Shown here piece after piece: positions 7,811 through 17,059 of a stretch of DNA of 64,000 nucleotides. A program made the translations under genes and the position numbers. Under the pieces are notes generated by a model, which was not told where the DNA came from, did not search any database, and saw only the letters and a list, made by a program, of their open reading frames with translations. Location of the stretch: contig JBBDYG010000124.1 of assembly GCA_040901765.1 (NCBI GenBank), forward strand, positions 1 to 64,000, read 5' to 3'. Each line of letters begins with the position of its first letter. The stretch's first letter is position 1. The DNA is from JBBDYG01 sp040901765 (lineage in GTDB: Bacteria > Planctomycetota > Planctomycetia > Pirellulales > Lacipirellulaceae).

Positions 7811-9732
7811 AACGGCCGTGGCAGGTGTGGCTCGTGTTTGGAGTGTGCGTCGTGGCCGCTGCGGCGGCGCTCGTGATGCTCACGCGACAGGCGCTCCAGG
7901 CCAATCGGCTTCGCCTCACCGCTCAAGCCGACGCCGAGCTTGAACAGCGGGTGAGCCTCGCGCTATGGCGGATGGACACGGAACTCGCGCCGCTGGTGGC
8001 CAACGAGATTGTTCGACCCGCGTCGGCCTATCGGCCGCGAGAATCGACGGCGACCGTCGCGACTGCGCCGAACAGTCCGCCAGACGTGGCGCAGCAACAG
8101 GTTGAATCGCCCTTCCAACAGCAAGCGTTGCAGGCCACGGTGCAAATGCCGGTGCCGGATCATAACGCGCCACGCACCGTCGAGCCACCGCCCTACGTGC
8201 TGCTGCAATTCGAGGCGCGGCCCGATGGCAGTTGGCATTCGCCGCAATTGGCCGAGGCGATTTACCCGAGTCTGCCGAACGGCCCACCGAGTACGACGCG
8301 GCTCGACGAGCTGGCCCATTCGATCGGCCTACCACAACTCTTGGCCAAGCTTCCCAGCGCGGCGTTGCCGTCGGCCGCCGATATCGGAAGCAATTGGATC
8401 GCGCAAAACTCGGCCAAGTCGCCCGCCGAGTACAACGAATTTGCTATCCAGAACCAGTTGCAGTTCTTTGAAGGCAACCGCGAAGAAATGGAACAATCGG
8501 CGCTGCCATCGAAATCTGCGGGCAAGGGCGCGGCTCCGTCGAAAGGGAAGTCGGCGGATCTCGAGCAGCGCAACTTACGCTATCAAGCGGCCGCCCAACA
8601 AAATCTGTTGAACCAACAGCAAGCCTGGCCTTACGCTGCCTCGCAGTCGGGCAACGAGCCGTCGCTGGCGGACGAACAAGTCGGCGTGACTCGCCCAATC
8701 TGGCTTGGCGACCGGTTGGTTCTCGTGCGGCGAGTGGGATTCAATGGCGAAACGACCGTGCAGGGATGCTGGCTCGATTGGCCGCTGCTCAAGACCCGGT
8801 TGCTGGCCGAGACGGCGGACTTGCTCCCCAATGCCGACCTGGTGGCGGTCCGCGAGGAATCGCCGGCCGATCCGGCGCGGATGCTGGCCGGTTTGCCAGT
8901 ACGGCTGGTGGTTCCTGTGGCGGCAGTCGGGGCGGAGCTACCTTCCACGCTGCAATGGTCGCTCGGCATGGCGTGGGGCGCGATGGCGCTCGCAGCGCTC
9001 GCCGCCGCCGCGCTGCTGGCCGGCGTGATGGCGCTCAGCGAACGCCGCGCGGCGTTTGTCTCTTCCGTAACGCACGAACTGCGGACACCACTCACAACGT
9101 TTCGCATGTACGCCGAGATGCTGGCTCGCGGCATGGTGCCCGATGCTGAGCGCCGGCAGGAATACTTGCTAACGCTCCAGCGCGAAGCCGAGCGGCTCAC
9201 GCTGCTGGTGGAGAACGTGCTCGCCTACGCCCGGCTGGAGCGCGGCCGCAAGCCGAGTGCGGACGATCGGGTGACGCTAGGCGAACTGCTGGACCGCATC
9301 GGCCCACGGCTCGCAAGTCGCGCAGCGCAGGCCCACATGCAGTGCGACGTCCAGATCGAACCGAGCGCTGACGGGCAGGAACTGACGACCGATCAAAACG
9401 TCGTCGAGCAGATTCTCTTCAACTTGGTCGATAATGCCGCCAAGTACGCCCGCGACGCGACCGACCGGCGGATTCACGTCGAAGTGAGTCGCGAGGGAAG
9501 TTGGGTTCGGCTTGCCGTGCGCGATCACGGACCGGGCATCGAGCAGTCCCGCTGGTCGGGGCCGATGCGAGCGTTCGGCAAAACCGCCGAGCAATCGGCC
9601 GAATCGGCGCCGGGCGTCGGGCTGGGCCTGGCTCTCTGCCGCCGATTGGCGAAACAGTTGGGCGGGCGGCTCGAAATCGCCGCGGCGGTGGACGGGGGAG
9701 CGACGGTGATGCTGATGCTGCCGGTGGAGTGA
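7807..9732 (+). CDS. membrane sensor histidine kinase
   Basis: This 641-residue kinase has a first membrane helix at about residues 8-28, a 350-residue extracytoplasmic region with Gln/Pro-rich stretches, and a second helix at about 388-412. The cytoplasmic part has the H box SSVTHELRTPLTTF (His423), N box NLVDNAAKYA (about 539) and G boxes DHGPGIE and GVGLGLALCRRL. It phosphorylates the overlapping OmpR-type regulator by inference. The sensor region matches no domain I can name, so the signal is unknown. Confidence 0.93.
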   Translation: MKRPWQVWLVFGVCVVAAAAALVMLTRQALQANRLRLTAQADAELEQRVSLALWRMDTELAPLVANEIVRPASAYRPRESTATVATAPNSPPDVAQQQVESPFQQQALQATVQMPVPDHNAPRTVEPPPYVLLQFEARPDGSWHSPQLAEAIYPSLPNGPPSTTRLDELAHSIGLPQLLAKLPSAALPSAADIGSNWIAQNSAKSPAEYNEFAIQNQLQFFEGNREEMEQSALPSKSAGKGAAPSKGKSADLEQRNLRYQAAAQQNLLNQQQAWPYAASQSGNEPSLADEQVGVTRPIWLGDRLVLVRRVGFNGETTVQGCWLDWPLLKTRLLAETADLLPNADLVAVREESPADPARMLAGLPVRLVVPVAAVGAELPSTLQWSLGMAWGAMALAALAAAALLAGVMALSERRAAFVSSVTHELRTPLTTFRMYAEMLARGMVPDAERRQEYLLTLQREAERLTLLVENVLAYARLERGRKPSADDRVTLGELLDRIGPRLASRAAQAHMQCDVQIEPSADGQELTTDQNVVEQILFNLVDNAAKYARDATDRRIHVEVSREGSWVRLAVRDHGPGIEQSRWSGPMRAFGKTAEQSAESAPGVGLGLALCRRLAKQLGGRLEIAAAVDGGATVMLMLPVE

Positions 9733-9814
9733 TCTCGCCGCGACGCTGCCGTGTGTCGCCGACTCGCCACATTCCCGCCGGCGCTGTCTCTAGCAGGGAA
9801 TCGTGCCGTGTCGG

Positions 9815-10231
9815 CTATGCCTTCGTCGCCACTCTCCGTCCGCCAAGTCCTTCCAAAAGGCGGGCCATTTTCACGTTATGATTCGAGGTCGCGATATCAA
9901 GCGGAGTCCAGCCATGTTTATCGACAGGATTCACATTTCCGCCCTGCGAGACCAAATACTCAACAAAATCGTAGCGCTTGTAAGTGACGGCGTGAAATAG
10001 AGATGTGCGCCCTCGAACATCGATTCCCTCTATGTCTGAACCGTTAAGCAAGAGAATCTTCGCAACCTCTACGTGCCCCTTGCGACCAGCCCAAATCAAT
10101 CCTGTCAGTTTGTATTTGTCTCGGGTGTCTGCGGCGACGCCCTCTCGCAATAATTGCGCGACCATCGTGGCGTCGCCGCTACTGCAAGCCCTAATGAACG
10201 CGGTTGCCGACTTACTCATCAATTGAGCCAT
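9815..10231 (-). CDS. ankyrin-repeat protein
   Basis: This 138-residue protein consists of about four ankyrin repeats. Readable helix-turn signatures are LTGLIWAGRKGHVEVAKILL, GRTSLFHAVTYKRYDFVEYL and GWTPLDIATSNHNVKMARLL. There is no signal peptide, so it is probably a cytoplasmic protein-binding module. The start at 10231 has a GGGAA eight bases upstream; a second Met is four codons in. It is convergent with the histidine-kinase gene and divergent from alaS. The partner is unknown. Confidence 0.85.
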   Translation of the reverse strand: MAQLMSKSATAFIRACSSGDATMVAQLLREGVAADTRDKYKLTGLIWAGRKGHVEVAKILLLNGSDIEGIDVRGRTSLFHAVTYKRYDFVEYLVSQGGNVNPVDKHGWTPLDIATSNHNVKMARLLEGLGGRRVATKA

Positions 10232-10401
10232 ATTGACAATTCCCGTTTTCTGCCGTCAAGCGAGAGGGAGCAGATGCAGTATAACGCGGGATCGGCCTGC
10301 CGTAAGTTCTTTGACTGTTGTATGATACGGTTTATTCGCCGCGGTCGAGGACGACGCGGCTCGCCCGCTGCCGTCTGCCCTCTGCCTACTGCCCGCTTCC
10401 C

Positions 10402-13230
10402 ATGAACACCGACGAACTTCGCGAAAAATATTTGGCCTTCTTTGAAACGAAAGGTCACAAACGTTGCCCCAGCGACGTGCTCGTGCCAACGTGGGATCCG
10501 AGTGTGCTGTTCACGCCGGCGGGGATGAACCAGTTTAAGGACCACTTTCTCGGCAAAGTAAAACTCGAATTCACGCGGGCGACCACCTGCCAGAAGTGCC
10601 TGCGGACCGGCGACATCGACAACGTTGGCCGGACGGCGTATCACCACACGTTTTTCGAGATGCTGGGGAATTTCAGCTTCGGCGATTACTTCAAGCGCGA
10701 CGCGATTAACTGGGCCTGGGAGTTCCTCACCGACAAGAAGTGGCTCGGCATCGACCCGCAGCGGCTCACGGTAACGGTCTATCGCGACGACGACGAAGCG
10801 GCGGGGATCTGGGCGAAGGACGTGGGCCTGGAAACATCGCGGATCGAGCGTTGCGAGGAGGATGAAAACTTCTGGCCGGCCAGTGCGCCCAGCCAAGGCC
10901 CGGACGGCGTATGCGGCCCGTGCAGCGAGATTTACTATCATCCCGATGAAGGCCAGAGCGTCGAGATTTGGAACTTGGTGTTCACGCAGTTCAACCGCGT
11001 CGGCGATCCGCCCAACAACTTGCGACCGCTGCCGAGCAAGAACATCGACACGGGCATGGGCCTGGAACGGACCGCCGCGACGCTGCAAGGCGTGCCGACC
11101 AACTATCACATCGATACGCTGCTGCCGATTGTGCTTGCGGCCGGCGAGGTGTGCGGCGTCAAGTACGAGTATGATTCCGAAAACGGCCGACGTTTGCGGC
11201 GGATCACCGACCACGTCCGAGCCTGCACCTTTGCGGTGCATGAGAATGTGTATCCCGGCGCCAACAAAGAAAAGTACGTCGTCAAACGCCTGTTGCGGCG
11301 GGCCGTGCTCGATGGCCATCAACTCGGCATCCACGAGCCGTTCTTATACAAACTCGTGCCGAAGGTCGCCGAGATGATGCAAAGGCCCTACCCCGAGCTT
11401 GCCGATACGGTAAAGCGGGTCAGCGGGGTGATTCAGAAGGAAGAAGAGAACTTTTTCGGCACGATTGACGCGGGACTGAATCGCATCGAGCGGGTGTTCG
11501 ACGACATGCGCAAAAGTAACCGCGTGACGGTCGACGGCGCCGTCGCGGCAGAACTGTATCAAACGTATGGCGTGCCGCCGGAGTTGTTTGAGTCGCTCGC
11601 TGCGGAGCTTAATCTAGCCTTCGACTGGCAAGGCTATCGTCAGTCGATGGAAGAACATGGCGAAGTCTCGGGCAAACCGCAACACGTCGTAATGGGCGCC
11701 AAGGGGCCGATCGATTCGCTCAAGCAGGCGCTGCATCGCACGGAGTTTCTAGGTTACGACGCGACCCGCGCCGAGGCGACGGTACGGGGCATCATCTCGG
11801 GGAAACCGCCGCATGATCACCTGTGCGACCACATGGAAGAAGTCGGCCACGCCGATCCCGTGCGAGTGGTGCTCGACCGCACGCCGTTCTACGGCGAAAG
11901 CGGCGGCCAAGTCGGAGACTCCGGCAAGCTCGTCAGCAAGGACTTTGAGTTCGCGGTGATCGACACGCAGAAGGATGGCGAGCTGATCGTTCACATCGGC
12001 CATTTGCGTAAGGGCGTCATGAACGAAGGCGCAAAGGTCGAGGCGAGCGTCGATGCGGAGCGCCGCGATGCGATCCGGCGGGCGCACTCGGCGACGCACA
12101 TCCTGCACTATGCGCTGCAGAAGAACGTCGGCTCCCACGCACAACAGCAAGGCTCGAAGGTCGATGACGACTGGCTGCGGTTCGATTTTACGAACCTAGC
12201 GCCGGTCGATCGAGAGCACCTTGCGACGATTGCCCGCGACGTACAGGAGCGCATTGCCGCGGCCGAGCCGGTCGAGTGGCGGACTGTGCCGCTGGCCGAA
12301 GCCCGCCAGCAAGGGGCGATGATGCTGTTCGGCGAGAAATACCCCGATCCCGTGCGGATGGTGTCGATGGGCACTTTCAGCAAGGAGCTTTGTGGCGGGA
12401 CTCACCTGACAAACACTGCGCAGGTCGAAGCGTTTGAAGTCCTCAGTGAAGAAGGTGTTTCGGCCGGAACCCGGCGGATCGTCGCATTGACGGGCGCGAA
12501 GGCAACGGAGCATCGCCGACAGGTTGCAGAGCAACTCAACCGCGCGGCTGAGCTTCTAAAGATTGCGCCGCTTGAAGTTCCCCAGGCTACGACGGAATTG
12601 ATTGACCTGCGGCGCGAATTGAAGCGCGCGGTTGAGAGTGGTGGAAAGCCCACGTGGCCGCGTCTCTCCGAGACGCGAATGCAAGTTTCGGAGAAACTTG
12701 CCCACGTGGAGGGCGAGGCAATCAAGCACGCACTGAGCGAGACGGCGAGGCTATTATCGGTTGCGGCCTTAGGCGTTTGCGAGCGGATCGAGGCAATGCA
12801 GGCCGAGATCGCAGCGCTTCAATCGCGACTGGCGCAGCGGGACGAAGCTGGCCCCCTCTCGGCCGATTCGCTACTGGAACAAGCGACGAAACATGGCGAA
12901 GTAACCATCGTGGTTGCCGAGCTTCCAGGCGTGGAGCCGGGCCTGATGCGGCAGCTAATCGACCAGATACGCCAAAAGGCCTCCCCTGCGGCCGTGCTGC
13001 TGGCCACCCGACAGGGGGAGGACAAGCTGACGCTGGTGGCGGGCATTTCCAAGGACTTGCAGCAGCGGGGCGTCAGCGCGGGCAACTGGATTCGCCCCGT
13101 GGCCGAGGCGGTCGGCGGCGGCGGCGGCGGCCGGCCCGACATGGCCCAAGCCGGCGGAAAGCACCCCGAGAAACTGCCCGAGGCGCTGGAAACGGCCCGA
13201 AAGGTGATTGCGGAGATGCTTCACGCCTAG
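10402..13230 (+). CDS. alaS: alanyl-tRNA synthetase
   Basis: The 942-residue enzyme charges tRNA-Ala. The class II catalytic domain opens with LREKYLAFFETKGHKRCPSD. The editing domain carries HSATHILH (about residue 562) and CGGTHL (about 664), the zinc-binding motifs that clear Ser-tRNA-Ala. The C-Ala DHHA1-like domain ends with GGGGGGRPDMAQAGGK. ATG 10402 starts the conserved N-terminus, although the frame opens further upstream. Residues 751-769 are encoded by a palindromic repeat in the linker before the C-Ala domain. Confidence 0.98.
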   Translation: MNTDELREKYLAFFETKGHKRCPSDVLVPTWDPSVLFTPAGMNQFKDHFLGKVKLEFTRATTCQKCLRTGDIDNVGRTAYHHTFFEMLGNFSFGDYFKRDAINWAWEFLTDKKWLGIDPQRLTVTVYRDDDEAAGIWAKDVGLETSRIERCEEDENFWPASAPSQGPDGVCGPCSEIYYHPDEGQSVEIWNLVFTQFNRVGDPPNNLRPLPSKNIDTGMGLERTAATLQGVPTNYHIDTLLPIVLAAGEVCGVKYEYDSENGRRLRRITDHVRACTFAVHENVYPGANKEKYVVKRLLRRAVLDGHQLGIHEPFLYKLVPKVAEMMQRPYPELADTVKRVSGVIQKEEENFFGTIDAGLNRIERVFDDMRKSNRVTVDGAVAAELYQTYGVPPELFESLAAELNLAFDWQGYRQSMEEHGEVSGKPQHVVMGAKGPIDSLKQALHRTEFLGYDATRAEATVRGIISGKPPHDHLCDHMEEVGHADPVRVVLDRTPFYGESGGQVGDSGKLVSKDFEFAVIDTQKDGELIVHIGHLRKGVMNEGAKVEASVDAERRDAIRRAHSATHILHYALQKNVGSHAQQQGSKVDDDWLRFDFTNLAPVDREHLATIARDVQERIAAAEPVEWRTVPLAEARQQGAMMLFGEKYPDPVRMVSMGTFSKELCGGTHLTNTAQVEAFEVLSEEGVSAGTRRIVALTGAKATEHRRQVAEQLNRAAELLKIAPLEVPQATTELIDLRRELKRAVESGGKPTWPRLSETRMQVSEKLAHVEGEAIKHALSETARLLSVAALGVCERIEAMQAEIAALQSRLAQRDEAGPLSADSLLEQATKHGEVTIVVAELPGVEPGLMRQLIDQIRQKASPAAVLLATRQGEDKLTLVAGISKDLQQRGVSAGNWIRPVAEAVGGGGGGRPDMAQAGGKHPEKLPEALETARKVIAEMLHA
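12652..12708 (+). repeat. double-hairpin repeat inside alaS
   Basis: Within the alaS frame lie two adjacent hairpins, GCGTCTC-TCC-GAGACGC and CAAGTTTC-GGA-GAAACTTG, bordered on each side by CCACGTGG or CCCACGTGG. The three-base loops TCC and GGA are complementary. The segment is translated as T751 to V769, ending in VSEKLAHV. A related element at 31680-31739 encodes the same eight residues in an unrelated cytochrome gene. Confidence 0.85.
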
Positions 13231-13284
13231 AAACCTCCGAATCGGCAAATGCTTCCCATTATTGCGCAAAAACGAGATGCAATC

Positions 13285-13331
13285 TTTTTGTGCCAACTTG
13301 ACGTGCGCGCAGCGTGGCACAGTGGCACAAA
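13285..13331. repeat. TTTGTGCCA hairpin repeat, copy 2
   Basis: TTTTTGTGCCA and TGGCACAAA form an inverted repeat around ACTTGACGTGCGCGCAG and GTGGCACAG. It lies 55 bases after alaS and could help stop transcription, although there is no clean T-run after the stem. The rest of the 13231-13582 gap shows no convincing gene. Confidence 0.75.
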
Positions 13332-13582
13332 TCTAAAAAAACCAAAAATTTGTAAGTCCTCTCAATGCGGAAGCGTGACCGGCTCGCCGTTGCTAGCAGA
13401 TAAAACTCCTACGCGGATTGCGCAAAAGATGAGTTGCGAAACCGCCCGAGGATGTCGTACTATAGATGTTCCTGGCGGGGCGACTTGCACTGCGGCACCT
13501 TGATCTCTCTTCGGAACGCCCCGATTCGACTGGCATGGCAGCCGGCAATGCGCTGAAGGTCTATAAGCACGGAGCAACTTCG

Positions 13583-13951
13583 ATGGCGGAATCTTTGCCG
13601 ACGGTGGAAATGGAACTGGAAATGGATGTCGAGCGGGGGCCTAATTGGCTGCTCGTAAAACTGCATCCCGGTCACGCAACCGGCATCCGCGCCCCGCACG
13701 TGGCCGACGAGTTGTGGTCGCTTATGTCGCGCCACTTTACCTACCGGCTCGTGCTGGAAATGGACGAGCTGGGAACTCTGCCGGGCGGTATGACGGAACA
13801 ACTCGCAGAACTGCGCGAACGCATTGCGGAGCGAGGCGGCTCGCTGCGGTTGTGCGGTCTCTCGCACGACGGCGAAGCGGAGCTAAGTGAATCGCAACTC
13901 GCCAAATCGCTTCCCAATCACCGCGACCGCGTCGCGGCCGTGTGGGGGTAA
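13583..13951 (+). CDS. STAS-like domain protein
   Basis: This 122-residue protein has the alpha/beta pattern of STAS or anti-anti-sigma proteins: VERGPNWLLVKL, YRLVLEMDEL, then GGSLRLCGLS. I chose Met 13583 because GGAG stands eight bases upstream; Mets at 13535 and 13466 extend the frame. The serine phosphorylated in SpoIIAA-type proteins is not obvious in DELGTLPGG. A signalling scaffold role is possible, but there is no anti-sigma kinase nearby. Confidence 0.6.
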   Translation: MAESLPTVEMELEMDVERGPNWLLVKLHPGHATGIRAPHVADELWSLMSRHFTYRLVLEMDELGTLPGGMTEQLAELRERIAERGGSLRLCGLSHDGEAELSESQLAKSLPNHRDRVAAVWG

Positions 13952-13954
13952 GGC

Positions 13955-14016
13955 AAAAGCGGAAAGTGGAAAGCCGACTATCGCAATCGGCTTTCCGCTC
14001 TCCGCTTTCCGCTCTT
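13955..14016. terminator. bidirectional hairpin terminator
   Basis: AAAGCGGAAAG and GAAAGCCGA on the left pair imperfectly with TCGGCTTTCCGCTCTCCGCTTT on the right, around CTATCGCAA. A-rich and T-rich ends flank the stem on both strands. It separates the STAS-like gene from the convergent GH10-like gene, so it could serve both. Confidence 0.6.
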
Positions 14017-15489
14017 TTATTGCAGGTACGCCGTCCTCGCTTGGTGAATCGCGTCAAGTGCAGGTTTCGATTCGCCGTTGGCATCGAACAGCCCGGCGTG
14101 AGGGAATTCGTGGGCCTGGGCATCGGAGAGCTGATCCCAAATCACCACCTGTACGCTGTTCTTGGCGAGTATCAGCGGCAAGTAGTGCTCAACCCATTCA
14201 CGTTGTCCGTCGAGACTGGTCCCGTGGCGAATCTTCGCTTTGCTCGTCGCCTGCAAGTCGTCGGCGCTGGAACTGGCCGTGGAGAGCGTGATTAAGAGCG
14301 GAAGCTCCAGCAGGCTCCATTGGTCGATCAGCCGGCTAAACGCCAGAGGTGTGCGGGCCAGCGATCCTTGGGGCCAGTAGCCGACGTTCAACTCGAGTCC
14401 GAGTCCGGATAACCCCAAATCCGCCCGAACCAACGCATCGGCGAAATGAAGCGGCGCAAGTTCTACCGGCTCGTGGGCCATGTACTCGGCCCAAGGCTGA
14501 TCGAAGCTCACGACCACGGGCGTGCGCGAGTCAATTTCCCGCACGGTACGCACCGCGCGGGCGACGATCTGCAACCGCTGTTCTTCCGAAAGCGCCAGCA
14601 CGTGTCCGCGATTCATGCGCGACGCCACTTGCCACAGATTGACCCGCCCCCGATATCGCTTCACGACGGCACGCACATGCTCGACCATCAGCGTGGCGAG
14701 GCTCTCAAAATCGCCTTCCCACAGGTAAGTCCAATCGGGAACGCGGCGTTCGTCGAACTCGATTAAGGGTCCGCCAGCCACCTTCAGGCCGATGGTTTGA
14801 GCCCAGTTGATTTGCGCGTCGGCGACACCCCACCGGCGATGGCCCTCGGTGGCCTCGATCCCGCGCCACGAGAAGGGAAGCGAAACGAGATTGAAGGTGG
14901 AGGGCAGCCGTGTGGCAATTGCCACGGGCACCGTCTCGTGCGAGAGTTGAACACCTAGCAGCGTGCCTAGCTTGGCACCCTGGCGCAATCGCATCGCGAG
15001 CGCTTGCTCCGCGTAGATATCCGTGAGCTGATATGCGGAGCGGGTTGCCAATTGGAGAGCTTCGTCTGCAAACTTCGCGGCCACACCTGGATCGTCTTGC
15101 GCCGTAGCGGCGTGTGCCATCGCCCGCGTGGCCTGTTGGGCCTGCTCGCGAAACTCGGCCGGAATCGTCAGCCCCATTCCTTCCCACCCGACAATCTGAT
15201 TCCGCAAGCGGTTGACGGTTCCTCGGGCTAACTCGACTTCTAAAAGATAGGGTCTCTCGCGCTCCATCAAAGTGGCCGTCCCTAGCATTAACTCGCCAAG
15301 GCCGTCGATGCGACGGGGCATCCAGACGGTGCCCGATTCGTTCTCCACCCGCTCGATCACAAGTTGATCGCCACTGAAAAAGGCCCGGCCATACCAGGGC
15401 AACTCGTCGGCCGCGGCGACGTAAGTTAGCGCAAGATCGTCCTCGGCAACGCGATCCCGGTCGTGGACGTAGAATCGCATTAACCCCAT
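14017..15489 (-). CDS. GH10-like TIM-barrel protein, catalytic residues not conserved
   Basis: This 490-residue protein has a beta-sandwich-like N-terminal part (residues 1-150) and a barrel resembling endo-1,4-beta-xylanases of family GH10 (VSLPFSWRGIE, LKVAGGPLI, VNLWQVASRMN). In active GH10 enzymes the acid/base sits in a W-x-V-x-N-E motif; here the site reads WQVASRMN. The nucleophile strand reads LLITLSTAS, with no Glu. A carbohydrate-binding or scaffold role seems likelier than hydrolysis. There is no signal peptide. The start is uncertain between 15489 and 15480. Confidence 0.6.
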   Translation of the reverse strand: MGLMRFYVHDRDRVAEDDLALTYVAAADELPWYGRAFFSGDQLVIERVENESGTVWMPRRIDGLGELMLGTATLMERERPYLLEVELARGTVNRLRNQIVGWEGMGLTIPAEFREQAQQATRAMAHAATAQDDPGVAAKFADEALQLATRSAYQLTDIYAEQALAMRLRQGAKLGTLLGVQLSHETVPVAIATRLPSTFNLVSLPFSWRGIEATEGHRRWGVADAQINWAQTIGLKVAGGPLIEFDERRVPDWTYLWEGDFESLATLMVEHVRAVVKRYRGRVNLWQVASRMNRGHVLALSEEQRLQIVARAVRTVREIDSRTPVVVSFDQPWAEYMAHEPVELAPLHFADALVRADLGLSGLGLELNVGYWPQGSLARTPLAFSRLIDQWSLLELPLLITLSTASSSADDLQATSKAKIRHGTSLDGQREWVEHYLPLILAKNSVQVVIWDQLSDAQAHEFPHAGLFDANGESKPALDAIHQARTAYLQ

Positions 15490-15768
15490 GGCGCAATGAT
15501 GCCCTTGCAACTTGAGCCGTCGTCCGGCGGTCTGGTGAAAAGACGCTTGGGCGACGCGGTTCCGGTACGACGCGGCCTTCCCCTCAGACGATCGGCCAGC
15601 ACCTCAATTCTACTTTCTTGCTAGCCATTCTGCTACCGCCTGGAGTGAGCCGTAGGAAGTCGGTACGATTTAGCGGCGGCGCGGAAATTGCACCAATCGC
15701 GTAGGTTAGGATTTCAGCCTGACACGATCTGGCAATCGTTTTCACCACCTCTCGTCAGGCACTACACA

Positions 15769-16653
15769 ATGACCAAAACTCTCTTAACCACCGAACTGCC
15801 TGGCCTTCCTGTGGTACGAGGCAAGGTTCGCGATATCTACGACCTCGGTAACCAACTGCTGCTGGTCGCCACCGATCGGATCAGTGCGTTCGATCATGTG
15901 CTGCCGAACGGCATCCCGGACAAAGGCCGGATTCTCACCGAATTGACGGCGTTTTGGCTAGAGTTTTTGGAAGCCCCAAATCACCTACTAAGCACGAACA
16001 TTGACGATGTAGACCTACCGATGGGCAGCGATCTGGATCAATTCTCGGGCCGCTCGATGCTCGTGCGAAAAGCGGAAGTGCTGCCCGTCGAATGCGTGGC
16101 TCGCGGCTACTTGGCAGGATCGGCGTGGCAGGAATATCAATCAACCGGCAAAGTATGCGGCTTCGAACTACCCGGCGGTCTGCGCGAATGCGACAAGCTG
16201 CCGGAACCGATCTTCACTCCGGCCACCAAGGCCGAGCGCGGCGAACACGATGAAAACATCTCGTTTGCGCGGGCTGTGGAAACAATCGGGCAAGATCGCG
16301 CCGAGCTAGTTCGCATGTTGACGCTCGAACTCTACGGCAAAGCCGCCCAGCACGCGGAGTCGCGGGGTGTGATTATCGCCGACACGAAGTTCGAATTCGG
16401 CGTGATCAACGAGCAGGTAATTCTCATCGACGAAGTACTCACGCCCGACAGCTCGCGATTTTGGCCGGCCGACGATTACAAACCGGGCCGCAGCCAGCCG
16501 TCGTTCGACAAGCAGTACGTCCGCGATTGGCTGCTCCAATCGGGATGGGACCGTAACAGCCCCCCGCCGGCTCTGCCTGAAGACGTGGTGGCCAAGACGC
16601 GGCAGAAGTATGTGGAGGCGTATGAGAAGATTACGGGGCGAGAGTTTGAGTGA
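15769..16653 (+). CDS. purC: phosphoribosylaminoimidazole-succinocarboxamide synthase
   Basis: This 294-residue SAICAR synthase joins CAIR and aspartate with ATP in purine synthesis. Family blocks visible are VRGKVRDIYDLG, ISAFDHVLPNGIPDKG, ECVARGYLAGSAWQEY, ADTKFEFG and DEVLTPDSSRFWP. ATG 15769 fits the family start; the frame opens 27 codons earlier through unrelated sequence. The 15490-15768 gap separates it from a divergent gene, so its promoter should lie there. It contains a GTAGGTTAGG...CCTGAC repeat-like segment near 15700. Confidence 0.96.
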   Translation: MTKTLLTTELPGLPVVRGKVRDIYDLGNQLLLVATDRISAFDHVLPNGIPDKGRILTELTAFWLEFLEAPNHLLSTNIDDVDLPMGSDLDQFSGRSMLVRKAEVLPVECVARGYLAGSAWQEYQSTGKVCGFELPGGLRECDKLPEPIFTPATKAERGEHDENISFARAVETIGQDRAELVRMLTLELYGKAAQHAESRGVIIADTKFEFGVINEQVILIDEVLTPDSSRFWPADDYKPGRSQPSFDKQYVRDWLLQSGWDRNSPPPALPEDVVAKTRQKYVEAYEKITGREFE

Positions 16654-16714
16654 ACAACGCGGCCGTTAACGAAATCCACCTGACGAATAGGGCACGGGAT
16701 AGTAGAATACCGGT

Positions 16715-17059
16715 ATGCCACAAATACTAACCGATTACATTGAAATCCGTGCGAATCAACGGGGACGGGACCGAGCGTACATTCGTGGTACGAGGGTCCG
16801 CGTTCAAGACATTTACGTTGACGCCGAGATCCACGGCAAGACGCCCGACGAAATCGTGGCCGCGTTGCCCCATTTGACGCTGGCCCAGGTTCACTCGGCA
16901 CTGGCGTACTACTTCGATCATCGCGAAGCCATTCTTGAAGAGCTGCGGGAGGACGAAGACTTTGTAGCGCAAATGAAGGCGCAAACTGGCCTCGGCCCGC
17001 TCGAACTCAAACTGAACAAGTCCGATCCGGCAAGCGGCAATGCGATTTCACCTCGATGA
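16715..17059 (+). CDS. DUF433-family antitoxin
   Basis: This 114-residue protein has the DUF433 pattern: IRGTRVRVQDIYVDAEIHGKTPDEIVAALPHLTLAQVHSALAYY read in pieces, with IRGTRV and LPHLTLAQVH most conserved. The fold is a small helix-turn-helix used by VapB-like antitoxins. It overlaps the DUF5615 gene by 20 bases, so the two are translated together. This copy is slightly longer than usual at the C-terminus. Confidence 0.85.
   Translation: MPQILTDYIEIRANQRGRDRAYIRGTRVRVQDIYVDAEIHGKTPDEIVAALPHLTLAQVHSALAYYFDHREAILEELREDEDFVAQMKAQTGLGPLELKLNKSDPASGNAISPR

Noticed and set aside
10219..11334. 371-codon minus-strand open frame opposite alaS
   Set aside because: It lies fully antisense to a secure alaS, has no recognisable domain and reflects high GC, which leaves few stop codons on the opposite strand.
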